Positions 1-10,962 of a stretch of 64,000 nucleotides of DNA are shown in pieces. The DNA is from Tilletia caries (lineage: Eukaryota > Basidiomycota > Exobasidiomycetes > Tilletiales > Tilletiaceae): NCBI GenBank assembly GCA_032718865.1, contig JALUTQ010000004.1, positions 1,736,001 to 1,800,000 of the forward strand, in the 5' to 3' direction. The position numbers and the translations under genes were made by a program. Numbering within the stretch: the first letter of the stretch is position 1; each line of letters opens with the position of its first letter. The notes under the pieces were generated by a model. It made no database searches, was not told the origin of the DNA, and worked only from the letters and a program-made list of their open reading frames with translations.

Positions 1-69
1 GTCATTGTATGCGTGACCGTTGCGGGCCTCGAGGTCCTTCTCGAGTTGTGGTGTAGATGAGGCAGACAT
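1..69 (-). CDS. 5' end of an unidentified gene, truncated by the window edge
   Basis: An ATG on the minus strand at 69 opens a frame that stays open to base 1. It encodes 23 residues starting MSASSTPQLEKDLEARNG, a hydrophilic, charged N-terminus of the kind seen at the start of fungal membrane transporters. The sequence upstream (70-260) is pyrimidine-rich on the coding strand, as in promoters of the other genes here. No domain is visible, so the function is unknown. A different frame is also open over 2-214, so the frame choice is tentative. Confidence 0.35.
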   Translation of the reverse strand, partial: MSASSTPQLEKDLEARNGHAYND

Positions 70-1056
70 GGAGTCGATCTTCAGGCCTGGGAAGCGAAGA
101 ACAGGCTGAAAGCTGCAACTGTTGCTGAGGCTGAGGCTGGAAGGAAAGGAAGGATTGGGTGAAAAGGGGAGGGTGTAGGAGAGGGAGGTGAAGGTCTGTA
201 GGAGGATAGGTCAACAGAAGCGGACCAGGGCACTTCGCTCTCGCAGCCGGTCAACTCTGACAACGGATGGAAGAACTATGGAAGCATGAAGATGAAGGAA
301 ACGTGAGAGCGAACATGCTTATGAATGAAACGCTTGCTTCTTCTCGGTCCGGCTTATCCAATATGCCGAGAGTGGGTTCAGTTGAACCTCGGAGCTGGCG
401 CGAAGCTCCGATCCCTCACTCCCTTGTGTCCTCCTTTAGGTGCGGTCAAGGCTTCCTGGCGAGTGGTCGTGGCGGTTGTGGGAGCCTCAGCGAAGATGAG
501 TAAGTACTGTCTAGATCTGCTTCCTTATCGACTGATCGACGGTTGCCCGCCGCTGAACGCTCTCCCCCGGGCGGGTCGCGCCCAACCTAACTTCATCGCT
601 TCATCAAAGGCGCGGAATACCCTCCTTGAAGTGGTTGGGTGTTAAGCTGGGCCTGCAATCGACCATAGAGACCAAGGCTGAAGCGCTGAAGCCTGAACCA
701 AACGACATTCGCCTCTAGCTCTGAGCGCAGCGCGCTGTGCACAGGCCACAGCACGAACCCTTGCACTCGCTCCACGGGCGGCCACTGATCGAATGATCGT
801 CAGTCAGCGCGGCAGCCCGTTGTGTTGTTGAACTCCTGGGGCGAAGATGTTGCTTCTCGTCAAACTCGTGCCGTCCCGGCCTCCAGCGGTGCGCCTGAGC
901 GAGCGCTCTGTCCACCAGTCCACGTCTGCTCTCTGCTCCCGGTCGCAGCTCACGCGCTCACGCCTCACTACAGCCCCCAGCTCAGGGTTAAGCAGCGGCG
1001 GCAAGTAAGGCAGGAGTACAGAAGGAGTTTGGACCCCGCCCGTGGATCCAACGTCC
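70..1056. other. Gene-poor stretch, nothing supported
   Basis: Only short overlapping open frames with biased composition are present. A possible small exon on the plus strand (acceptor near 439, donor near 499) has no recognisable product. I see no gene, RNA or transposon that can be defended here. Confidence 0.4.
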
Positions 1057-1521
1057 CCCAGCTCCCCCATCAAAATTGTCTGGGATTCGCGACACCGTGT
1101 GGCGAGAATTCCGCTGAGGTGGCAACCCACTTCCAGCTCGGCGGGGGGGGCAAGCCCCCCCGAAACCCCCCCAACCACAAGGACAGTCTTGTCCGTCTCC
1201 GTTGCTGTAATACTCAATTCCATTCGCTACCCGCTAACCCAGCAAAGGCACTGTCCTAACTCCTAACCGCAAAAAGTAGGTAACTTGGAAGAAAAAAAAA
1301 AAGGAAGCCAAAAAGGTTGTTAGTCAAAAGATTCTAACCCGCGAGGAGTGAATTCTAACCAAACACACTAACCGCCATACGAAACGGCAATTGACAAATG
1401 CCTGGTTTGAATTGTGTATATATACTCTTACAACGCGAGCGCGTGTGATTAGATTAGGATCATTAGTCAAAAGAGCGACACCCTGTTGCGATTCCCAGAC
1501 AATTTTGATGGGGGAGCTGGG
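1057..1521. mobile_element. Candidate non-autonomous element with terminal inverted repeats
   Basis: A segment of about 34 bp starting CCCAGCTCCCCCATCAAAAT at 1057-1090 returns in inverted orientation at 1488-1521 with one or two mismatches. The two arms enclose about 400 bp without coding capacity, which contain several TAACC-type words and an A-run near 1290. The layout fits a MITE of about 465 bp. I could not find a convincing target-site duplication, so the family is unassigned. Confidence 0.4.
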
Positions 1522-1677
1522 TCACTGCTACCATGGGGTTTGTTTAAGGGGTGTAAGACGCTTGTGGAACGCACGTGTTCACCTCATGTTATAATTTTCT
1601 ATTTTGTTCCGCTGATTTGGGTGTTAAAACACCTTTCTAATAGTGTTAAAACCCAGTAGGCATAGTGATCACGTGAA

Positions 1678-1938
1678 TGTTGAGAGTTGATGTGATCACA
1701 GAGTGAAGAGAAGGAGAGGGGAAGAGCTTGCATTGAGAGAGGGTTTGCTACCACAACCACGACTGCTTTTATAGCTTTACCAAGACATCCAGAACAGGTG
1801 AGTAGCTACGCCGTACGTATGAGGGCAACGGGAGGAAGGGCGACAGCAGAATGAGGGCTACTATCCATGGGGGGGGGATACTATCGATGAGGGATACCGT
1901 TGCTTGGTTACCGGCGCCTGGACTGACGCCATCCAACA
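1678..1938 (-). repeat. Copia-1 3' LTR (261 bp)
   Basis: This copy matches 6970-7226 almost exactly. The main difference is a longer G-run near 1869 (nine G here, five in the partner). The ends TGTTGGATGG..CTCAACA are the standard TG..CA LTR termini when read on the minus strand. Confidence 0.92.
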
Positions 1939-2136
1939 CTCCCCCTCGTCATCCAGGCCTGCCGACCAGTGAACCATCCGTCCTCGTCTCGGTCCCGTGC
2001 GCGTCCTGCTGCCGCTGCGCGTCGTCTTGGTGCTGCTGCTCGTCGTCGCGGCACCGTGGTGAGTCCATCCCTGCTCCCCGTCCCGTCTCCCTGTCCACCT
2101 CACCTCCGCACTGACCCGGATCACCTTGCCTTCCGT

Positions 2137-4411
2137 CTAGGCCGATCCCATTGATCCACCACGGCCACCGCGCCCACCGCGAGCACCACCACGGCCACCA
2201 CGAGCGCCTCCTCGGCCTCGTTCGGCGCGTCCTTGGCCTCGACCCCCACTGCTCATGGGGTTGGGGCTGTCAATGATCGGAGGGTGGATTGCGGGCGTGT
2301 GTGGGCGAGGGCTGTAGAGCAAGCCCAAGCCCTCCACGTGTCGCTGGTGGAGGGTACGCGCGAGGGCTTTGGTGAGTATGTCGGCGGTGTTGTCCGATCC
2401 CGACACCTTGCTGACGCTGATCCATCCCTTCTCCTGTGCCTCTCGAACATAGTGATACTGCACATCAATGTGCTTCGATTGGCGGTGGAACGCGGGATGC
2501 TGGGCAAGGGTGAGTGCCCCTGTGCTGTCCGAGTGGATGGGGACTGGACGCGCCTGCTGGACCTTGAGTCCGTCCAGCAGCTGAAGGAGCCATGCCGCGT
2601 CGCGTGTAGCTTCGCAAAGCGCGACGTACTCGGCGTGGACTGTGGAGAGGGCTGTTGTGGGCTGCTTCACGGACGCCCAGCTGATGGGTGTTCCGTACAG
2701 CTTGAACACATAGCCCGTCGTCGACTTGCGATCAACTGCATCCCCTGCCCAGTCCGAGTCCGTCCATCCTTCCAACACCGTCGATCCCATACCCTTACTG
2801 ACCCAGATCCCCAACTCCCTCGTCGTCCGCAGGTATCCGACCACACGCAGGGCCGCTTCCATGTCGGCCTCGGTGGGCTGCGCGTTGCAGCGCCCGAGTA
2901 CCCCGACGTGGAACGCGATGTCGCCGCGTGTCCCAACCCCCCGCCCACATCAGCGAGCCGACCAAGGACTGAAAGACCTCTCGGTTCGCGGGCGGGGATG
3001 ATGGGTCCATGGGCCGGTAGAAGGGGTCCATGGGGGTAAGGACGGGGCGTGAGTGCCCGACGGGGAACCTGTGCACGAGTGAGTCGATGTATGCTGACTG
3101 AGACAGGTGTGCCCCCTGCTCCGTCCGCACAATGCTGATACCCAAAATCCATTTCGCCTCGCCCAGATCCGACATCCTCCACCGCGCCTTCAACGCGGCC
3201 TTGATCTCGTCGATGACGTCCATGCTGGCGTCAGCAATGAGGATGTCGTCGACGTAGAGGAGGAGGTAAGTGTGCTTGCCGTTGTCCCCAGTGCGAATGT
3301 AGATGCACGGGTCTGACGCGATCGACTTGAACCCCATCCCCTTGACCATGTCGTCGAACTTCTTCCACCACAGACGTCCTGCTTGCTTGTACCCATAGAG
3401 GGCGCGCCTCATCCGCAGTGAGTTCCGTCCGTCCTCGAGCGTGTATCCCTTCGGGGGCTGCATGTATAGCTCAACGTCCATCTCTGCGTTCAGGTACGCG
3501 GCCTCGACGTCCATCTGGTGTAGATGCATCGAGGCCTTGATGGCGAGGGCGACGATGGCACGGAGCGAGGCGAGTCTTGCCGTGGGTGCGTGAGTTTCTT
3601 GAAAGTCCACTCCCGGCTGCTGCGAGAATCCTCGCGCGACAACGCGAGCCTTGTATTTGACAATGTTCCCGTCTCCGTCCCGCTTGGTCTTGTAGACCCA
3701 CTTGCAGGACACAGCGCGGCGATCCTCGGGGAGGTTGCAGTCCTCCCAGGTCCCAGCTCGCTGGTGGTTCGCGAGCTCGACCTGCATGGCCGCCACCCAC
3801 TTCGCCGCGTTCGGCGAGCGCAAGGCTTGCTCGTACGTGAGTGGGTCCTGCTCGTCGCTGTCTGCCCCACCGTTCGCCACGCTGACCTCGCCATGTGCTC
3901 GATTCCGTCCCGCAGCAGCGCGATCTGGGAGCGTACGCGCCGGGACCTCCGGCCGCGCCCATCGAGGTTGCGCTGCCGGTTCCTGCTGCTCCCGAACGAT
4001 CGGTGGGGGCAGCTCCTCATGATGGTGAGGCTGCTGCTCCTCTTGCTGATGTTCCTCCTGGTTGACCACTGACTCCCCCTGTTCCTCCTCATCCTCCAGA
4101 AGCTCCTCGAACCGCGCGACCTCGACCTCATCGCCTCCCACCTCTCCCAGATCCCGGCCGGTGGCCGCTGGGGAGGATTGCGATGCAGGTCGGTCGGCGG
4201 GCGCTGGCGTGGGTACCGGGGCAGTGAGAAGGCGAGTCTGCTGCGGCGATGGGATTGCTGGCTCGAACACGAGGTTTCGGCTAACATGAACCTTTCCCGT
4301 CTGCTCGTTCAGGACTGCGCCGCCGGCACTGCCGAAGGTGAGCCCGAGGTACTTGCCCCTCCAGCTCTTCGGGTTGCTGGCGCTGAGGTCATCCTTGAGC
4401 CTCGTCTCGGC
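2137..4411 (-). pseudogene. Copia-1 pol, 3' part: reverse transcriptase, RNase H and RGG tail
   Basis: On the minus strand the frame covers the acidic linker after integrase and a copia reverse transcriptase with the catalytic YVDD box (LLLYVDDILIAD, about 3240-3270). RNase H then ends in the usual copia ADILTKAL motif. The frame breaks once in a run of C residues (plus strand near 2935-2945), where the MWAG motif passes into another frame that carries RNase H. After RNase H the frame continues into about 35 residues of RGG/RGR repeats, an unusual extension. The upstream end is interrupted at 4411 by the miniature LTR element. Confidence 0.88.
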
Positions 4412-4767
4412 TGTTGTGAACATTCTACCACTATACTAAAAGGTGAGACCAGTCTCGACCCAAGTGTCATGGATGATGCATATATCCAACACTCCCTCTC
4501 ATCATCATGACCCTTTGGTCTGAGACGCGAGACCCCATAGGACTAGGGGTGAGACTCTTTCGGCCCGGAGTACCCGGAGCACGTGCTGTGGAAATCCCGA
4601 CAAGCACCCGACAAGAAAATGGTCGGAAAAAGAAGTCTGGAGATACCGGGAATCGAACTCACGACAGAGTCGATCAGACTCTTAATCTGTTGTGAACATT
4701 CTACCACTATACTAAAAGGTGAGACCAGTCTCAACCCAAGTGTCATGGATGATGCATATATCCAACA
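4412..4767 (-). mobile_element. Miniature LTR retrotransposon (SMART/TRIM class), copy 1, intact
   Basis: Two 80-bp LTRs (4412-4491 and 4688-4767) enclose 196 bp of non-coding DNA. The whole is flanked by a perfect 5-bp duplication TCGGC (4407-4411 and 4768-4772), which proves insertion into Copia-1 pol. Read on the minus strand the order is LTR, primer-binding site GATTAAGAGTCTGA, internal region, purine tract GATGATGAGAGGGAG, LTR. The LTR ends are TGTTGG..CAACA. There is no open frame for gag or pol, so enzymes must come from another element. The size is typical of the smallest plant SMART elements. Confidence 0.92.
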
Positions 4768-4772
4768 TCGGC

Positions 4773-6897
4773 GGGAACGTGGTACCAGACTGCGCACCCA
4801 AATGGCTGGAGCAGGGACACGTCGACCTTGCGGCTGAACAGACGTTCCCAGACCGTCTTGCCGTCCCGAACTGTGGTGCTCAGCATGATGATTGTCGCGT
4901 ACGTGAGCGCCCAATCCCAGTACGCCATCGTGACTCCCCCACCAATCAACATTGCTGACATCATCTCCTTGATTGTTCGGTTCTTCCGTTCCGCAATCCC
5001 GTTCAGCTGAGGGGTGTAGGCCGGGGTCGTCTGATGGAGAATCCCCTTCTTGTCCAACCAGGACTCGAGCTCCTTGTTCACGTACTCCCCACCCCGATCA
5101 GTGCGCAGGATTCGCACCTGGCACTTCAGTGCTTTCTCGAGACCGAGAATCCACTTGATCAATTGCTGGACTACCGAGCTCTTTGCCGGGATGGCCTGAG
5201 CGAGGATGATCCCGCTCTGCGTCGTCCCGAGAGTGACGTAGTATCGGTGACCAGAGGCGGACACGCGGAGGGGCCCGGCGACATCGCTGAAGAGGATGTC
5301 GTCGCCATCTCCTCGAAGGCTCGAGTCGCCAAAGGGGAGTAGATGTGACTTGGACTGCTGGCACGCGTCACAAAAGAAGCTGACTGATTCTCCTGCAATA
5401 TCCAGGCCTTCGATCACCTTGTTGCGGGCAAGGTTCTTGATGCCCGTCAAGGACATGTGACCGAGGCGGACGTGCCAGTCGTACAGGGAGTTCTGGGCGA
5501 CCTTCGGCGCAATGGCCAGCGCGTGGGCGGCATTGATCTCCCCCACGCGTCCTTTATGCTCGAGACGCACATGGAAGAGGCCGCCAACCTCCGTGAGCGG
5601 GACCACGAGGGAGCCCTTCTCGAGTCGGCTTGTCCCCCGCTCAAGGACGACCTTCCATCCCTTCCGAATGAGGACGTTGGCCGAGAGTAAGTTTACTCGA
5701 GCGTCTCTGACGTGGTGGACGTCTTCCAAGACGATTGCTTTGCCATCTTCGCTGACCATGGCCACTGCTCCCACAGTACTCGAGCTCATCGAGCCCGTCC
5801 TCGTGGCGAGACCAAAGCGAAGCAGCTCCTCGAGCTCCTTCTTGTTTTTGAAGCAGGGCTTCGGATCCGACGATATGGTGAGTTGCCCCAGAGTCGATAA
5901 TCCAGACGACTGTGTGCTGACCAACCGAAACCAAGTGACTTGCAGGTTCGATGGTCGGGTCCACCGCGAACTGTGGGAGCTCGACGATGCCGATGAATGA
6001 GCCGGGCGCCGAGCTGAGGTTCGCCTGGCCATTCTCATGTCCGCTTCCCTCGTCACCCTTCTTGTCCTTCTTCGTACAGTCGCGCTTCATGTGTCCGATT
6101 TGCTGGCACTTGAAGCACTTGATCTTGGAGACCCCCTTGATCTTGGTCGAGCTGTTGCCGCCCGATTTCTTTTCTCCGTGAGTCGCCTTCGAGGCGGAAG
6201 TACGCGACTCCTGCTGACCGCCCTTCTGTTTCGTAAACAGGACCGCGGCAGTGGAGCGAGCCTGCGTTCGAGCGCGCTGCGCTCCCAACAGGTTGTACTC
6301 GCGACGGAGCTCGTTGAAGGTCTTCTTGCTCGGATCCATCATGCGCCACTGAAGCTTGAGCATGGCGAACGAGTCCGGGAGGGACTCCAGGAACATGAGC
6401 GCCTTGTCCTGGTCCGCGAACGTCATACCGGCCGACGATGCCTTGAGTAGGAGGCGAAGGTAATCATCAAGATGTCCCTTCATATCGCCACCCTCGATGT
6501 AGAAGAAGTTGGCGATTTCCCGCTTAATCTCGGACCGGTAATCGTCCGTATCGAGGTCATGGATCTCGCAAAGCCGGGCCCAAATCTCATGGGCCGATCG
6601 GCAGTCCTCGATGTCCATCTTGAGGGCGTCACTAATGGTACGCCGCATCAAGGCCATCGACTTGCGGTTCCGATCCATCCAAGTCTTGACGATCGGCTTC
6701 TCTTCGACGGGGACATCCGAGTCCTCCGTCTTGGTCGATACCGGCATCGACTCGGTTCCTTCGACGATGTCCAGGGAACCCAACATCAAGAACGAGTCGG
6801 TGATGGCCGACTTCCAGAGGTAGAAGTCGTCGAGACCGGTCAAGGTGTGAACCTTAAACAGGGCGGACGACTCGTTGGTACCGATCTGGTTGGACAT
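4773..6897 (-). pseudogene. Copia-1 gag, protease and integrase
   Basis: Gag starts at 6897 (MSNQIGTNESS). It has the copia UBN2-type capsid region, a CCHC zinc knuckle (CFKCQQIGHMKRDC) and the protease motif DSGATHHI. Just after that motif (about 5868-5874) a one-base deletion moves the rest into another frame. That frame contains the GAG-pre-integrase HH-CC zinc site (WHVRLGHM .. CDACQQSK) and the integrase core with DVAGPL, DRGGEY and ERKNRT. It ends at the target duplication next to the nested element. The nested insertion separates integrase from reverse transcriptase. Confidence 0.88.
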
Positions 6898-6969
6898 GTT
6901 GTTGCTTGACTGGGTTGTATAGTAGAAGGTGTTGATGCCTATTGACCAGAGCTGTTCAGACTCTTAATC

Positions 6970-7226
6970 TGTTGAGAGTTGATGTGATCACAGAGTGAAG
7001 AGAAGGAGAGGGGAAGAGCTTGCATTGAGAGAGGGTTTGCTACCACAACCACGACTGCTTTTATAGCTTTACCAAGACATCCAGAACAGGTGAGTAGCTA
7101 CGCCGTACGTATGAGGGCAACGGGAGGAAGGGCGACAGCAGAATGAGGGCTACTATCCATGGGGGATACTATCGATGAGGGATACCGTTGCTTGGTTACC
7201 GGCGCCTGGACTGACGCCATCCAACA
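6970..7226 (-). repeat. Copia-1 5' LTR (257 bp)
   Basis: This is the partner of 1678-1938. As the element is on the minus strand, this is the promoter LTR. It is followed directly by the primer-binding site at 6956-6969. Confidence 0.92.
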
Positions 7227-8093
7227 GTGACTGCTGCAGCGACCCGGGAAGTGAGACTAGGCGTCTCCAGACGCCTTCCTCACCGCCACCACCTTGCTCG
7301 ACACCACGGCCCTCACCACACCCACCCGCCATGCCCAGCCAACCCCAACATGTCATCCATGGGTAGCAATACTGTAAATCGAGGGTTTCTGTCTTCAGAG
7401 AGCAGCATCAATTGAGTGTGGAAGCAGCTGTGAACCTTTTGAGATACAGGGCAGAGACTCTGAGACCACCAAGCAGACCCATTCTAATTAGAGAAACTGA
7501 AAGTCTATCTTGTCTTCGGTTCTAGCAGCCGTAGAACAACCTGGACGCGCTTATATCGTCGAATCGGAGATTCCGAAAGGCAGCAATCGGCGATTGAAAG
7601 TCTTCATTCGCCTCCCTCAACCGCAGCAACGAGCAGCGTGTCACCACTTCTGTATGTACCCAGCGTGCCGCCATCGCATATCACGCAAGTCCAAGACTTT
7701 GCACCGCGTCTCGGGAAGACATGGCGCTCTCTGCTCGCTGCGCAACATGGCTGTATAGGTATCTACCACTGCTTTGTTTGCTTTGCTGTTAATCTCGTGC
7801 ATTGACAGACTCTCCAGCGCTGCGGACCTGCCAGTGCTCTGCAGTCTGCTCACCGTAGTCTTCTCACCGCTCACATCTTATCTCCTGATTCCCAGGCCCT
7901 AGCTTACTTCGTTCTTCCTGATCTTGATTGACTTCTTACCCAGTCGACAGCTCATGCTCGCCGCTGGTTGCCGTCTCAGAACTCAATCGATCTGATCTTC
8001 TTTTGCCCTTCTTCGTTCACTTCCTCACCTTCTTCTTCCACCCATTACGGACATACTGTACATTCCCGCCTCAGCAAGAGAAAAAGACAGCAT
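7227..8093. other. Probable 5' leader of the decayed LINE, no gene
   Basis: No defensible coding region occurs between the Copia-1 LTR and the LINE ORF1. The stretch may be the LINE 5' untranslated region, but nothing in the sequence proves this. Confidence 0.3.
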
Positions 8094-9722
8094 GAGCTCA
8101 AGTTCGACCTTGCGGCGCGGCTTCCTCAACGCGGGAGCCTCGCGGCCGCCTGACGCATCCGCTCCCCGCGATCTCATCCCCAGCATCGAAACGCAAAGAT
8201 CCGCCGGCTGCGTCAACCGACGCGAGCTTGCCACCCACCCGTGCCGCTAAGACCGCTGCGACGGAACGCATCCGCCAGCAAGCCTTCCCGCGCGCACCCA
8301 ACAGCAACGAGCTTTACGCCGTTCAAGCCGACCTCTTCGAGAAGCGCCGCGCCGCCGACAAAAAGGTGGCGGCCTTTATCGACCGCTTTTTGCGCGACCT
8401 TGGTGACCTTGAGTCATCTGGTGCGCTGGACCCGAACTCTGCCCGCCTCTTCGCCGCCGGCGCGCAAGCAGCATTTAGGCAGGCGCTCACTCCTGGAGCG
8501 CACGCGCCACCGGAGGTGCTCATCAAAGCACTCAACGCCTGGGACCCCGCTGACAAGGCCTCTGCGGATCGCATCCGCCTTCACGACTCGTACGCCGCTG
8601 CAGCAGCACCCAACGACCGGAAACTCACCTTCCCGCGACCTCAAAAAGGGACATCCGTCAAAGCCCGCCCGGACCCACCACCCCTTCGACCTCTTCAAGG
8701 CTTCCGTCTCCGCGGTCGCGGTGCCGGCAGCGCCGAGGAAGCGCTCGAGAGGGCCAGTGGCACGGACGACATGGTTTACGTACGCCTGTCCAGCCAGCAC
8801 TCTTTGCGTTCCAAACATGCCTACTTCCTCAAGAAGACCATCTTGGACGCTTTTTGCCGCCGCCAATGCTCCCTCTCACATAGGCATCGACACCATCAAG
8901 CACGTTCCGTCTGGCCTGGCCTTGCGACCTCTCGGTTCTTGCGCCGTCTCCGAGCTCTTCTCTCTTCACGACCTCATCAAGGCGACATTCTCTGCCGACA
9001 AGGTCGAGATCGGCAACCAATGGGACCGCTTTGTCCTCATGAATGTTCCGACTTTCATTGATGGCGAGCAAGTTCCTGACGAAATCCTTTCCGACGAGCT
9101 TACCGCCGCCGTCGGATGCCCCCTACCAGAGCCCCCGCGTCGCCTCGGCCGACCGGAGGCGCTCAGCACTCAACGGAGCTCTTCCGTGCTCTTTTCTCTG
9201 CCCGGTGGACGGATGCCGGCAGACACGACACGGCTTTCGATCCTCGGCCAACGTTTTTCCGTCCGCCCGTACAAGGAGCAGCGGGCCTCGGAACATTGCG
9301 ACCACTGCCTCTCCCAGCACCACTCAACGGCACGGTGCAAGGAACTGACCCCCCGTTGCAAGGATTGCGCGGCTGAGGGCCATTCGGCAGGGAGCGGGGC
9401 CTGCCTCATGTCTAAGGCGGCTGAGGACTCGGTGCAGGCAATCCCACGCTGCTATCATTGCCACGGTCCGCACTCGGCTTTCTCACCCGGGTGCTTCGCG
9501 GCAGCACGCTACTGCAAGGAAGTGCATGCAGTCACTATTCCTACCGGAACACGTCTCGCTCGCGCCCGCCAACTTGGCGAACGCAAGCGCAAGCACGAAG
9601 TCGCCCGTCGCATCGTCGCGGGCGCAGCACGAGCAGCAAGGCAGACCGGTTCGGCCGCGGCGCAGCCGACCAGTGGTGAGGGAGACGGGGCAGCAACGGC
9701 GGCTGCTATGGAGGAGGGTTAG
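8094..9722 (+). pseudogene. LINE ORF1 (gag-like, zinc-knuckle protein), frameshifted
   Basis: A frame from about 8228 to 8850 passes, by one extra T in the T5 run at 8851-8855, into the frame that ends at 9722. The second part carries three clustered Cys/His motifs (CDHCLSQHHSTARC, CKDCAAEGHSAGSGAC, CYHCHGPHSAFSPGC), the pattern of ORF1 proteins of Tad/I-like non-LTR retrotransposons. A possible start MSSSSTLRRGF lies at 8094 in yet another frame, so at least one more indel is likely. No endonuclease or reverse transcriptase (ORF2) follows, so the element is truncated. The family assignment rests on the zinc-knuckle layout only. Confidence 0.65.
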
Positions 9723-10962
9723 TTTCTTTTTATCACTTCCGGCCTTGATGCGCGTCATGACGACGAGGACCGGTCAGTTGGGCGGTGTAGACCCGCGCGC
9801 ACGGGTATTCCTTCACTCTGAGATGAATTTCGAGGAGGGCAGAGTTTCTCTGCCAGTCGGAACCATCGCTACCACCTCTCCGATCCAAGCCACTCACTGT
9901 GCAGCCAACAGTGGAATCCGTAGTACCGGCACGAATAATCCCTACTCGCGTTGTAGGGGAGTCAGCGCTTCTCGCTCGTCTTAGTGTTGAACATGTAGTC
10001 GTGTTTAGAAAGTAGTTCCACAGACGTTAAAAACCATCATCATCATCATCATCATCCACCCATTACGCTTCCACTGCTATGTCTCCTCCAGCGTCTACCG
10101 TTCACAGTGGCACACCGCCTGTCCGTTCGCCCCTGTCCTTCTACCAACGCGAACCCCTTTCAATCAACACAAAATTTCGTCCGACGACGGGGAAAGTAGT
10201 CCAGAACTCCAGAGGGCAGAATCCAGTTAATCTGTCAGGCATCAGGGTACTAATCACTGTTAAGCAGCACTGTTAAGCAGTCGGAAGTATTTGGGTTTTT
10301 CTTTCTTTGACATCAGAGCGAAAGTGGTGTATCTTTCCACCCCGTCAACATAGTGAATAGATGCTCACGCTCACAAGTCACATCCATTTCCTTTCACAGT
10401 ATAGAAATACCCAAGAGGTCTCTGTCCGCCGCATCGTCGCTCCCTACTCTGGAACTCAAGACGGGGAAGAAGGTCGACAGTCGAGACAACCGACAGACAG
10501 AAGGGCTTATGAGTCTTGATCGAGACCAGCGGTATATGTTATCTTTCTTAACATATACCATCACCCATGCGTACCAGCGTACTCCCAATAACCTCTCCCA
10601 GTTAATGGATTTCAACACACTTGCGGGCATCCAGACGAGACCAATGGTGAGGACTGCCGACCAGTAGAAGAGGACGGCAGTCAGGCAGACAAGGAATAAT
10701 AACAGAAATAAATTACGGATCACAGTAGCCCAAGAGCGATACAAAAATTGCAACTATGCGCACAGCCGATTCATCCCCTGAGATTCAGAAGGCAGTCCTC
10801 TGAGATTCAGAAGGCAGGGGGGAGTATGCTGAAGATTGAGTCGTTTGAGACAGAGCGCAGGCGGCAACGAGACGTCGACGAGAGTGGGTAATGGGTTATG
10901 GAGCCTGCGTATCTTGGTTCCTGCTGTTGAGGAGGGAGAACGAGAACACGGGGAGCGGAGAC
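9723..10962. other. No gene; simple repeats and a hairpin
   Basis: This stretch holds a short CAT microsatellite (about 10031-10055). It also has a perfect 11-bp inverted repeat with a 7-nt loop (GGTATATGTTA at 10530-10540, complement at 10548-10558) and an 18-bp direct duplication CTGAGATTCAGAAGGCAG (about 10780-10817). No coding region is supported. Confidence 0.45.

Larger units (their letters stand above)
1678..7226 (-). mobile_element. Copia-1: full-length Ty1/copia LTR retrotransposon, degenerate
   Basis: The element lies on the minus strand between two near-identical LTRs (1678-1938 and 6970-7226). They differ mainly by a G-run, and both read TG..CA. The flanks GTGAA and GTGAC match at 4 of 5 bases, a likely old target duplication. 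Next to the 5' LTR (right side) is a primer-binding site GATTAAGAGTCTGA (6956-6969). Next to the 3' LTR (left side, from 1939) is a purine tract GACGAGGGGGAG. Gag, protease, integrase, RT and RNase H follow in copia order. Two single-base frameshifts and a nested 356-bp miniature LTR element break the polyprotein, so it cannot be autonomous as it stands. Confidence 0.93.

Noticed and set aside
2233..3039. Plus-strand 268-codon open frame
   Set aside because: It is the mirror frame of the copia RNase H gene, with no domain of its own.
4620..4690. tRNA gene inside the miniature LTR element
   Set aside because: The T-arm and D-arm resemble a tRNA, but the acceptor stem has no 5' partner and the spacing is wrong. 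I treat it as a tRNA-like module, not a tRNA gene.
10031..10055. CRISPR-like repeat
   Set aside because: It is a plain CAT microsatellite. CRISPR arrays are not expected in a fungal nucleus and no spacer pattern exists.
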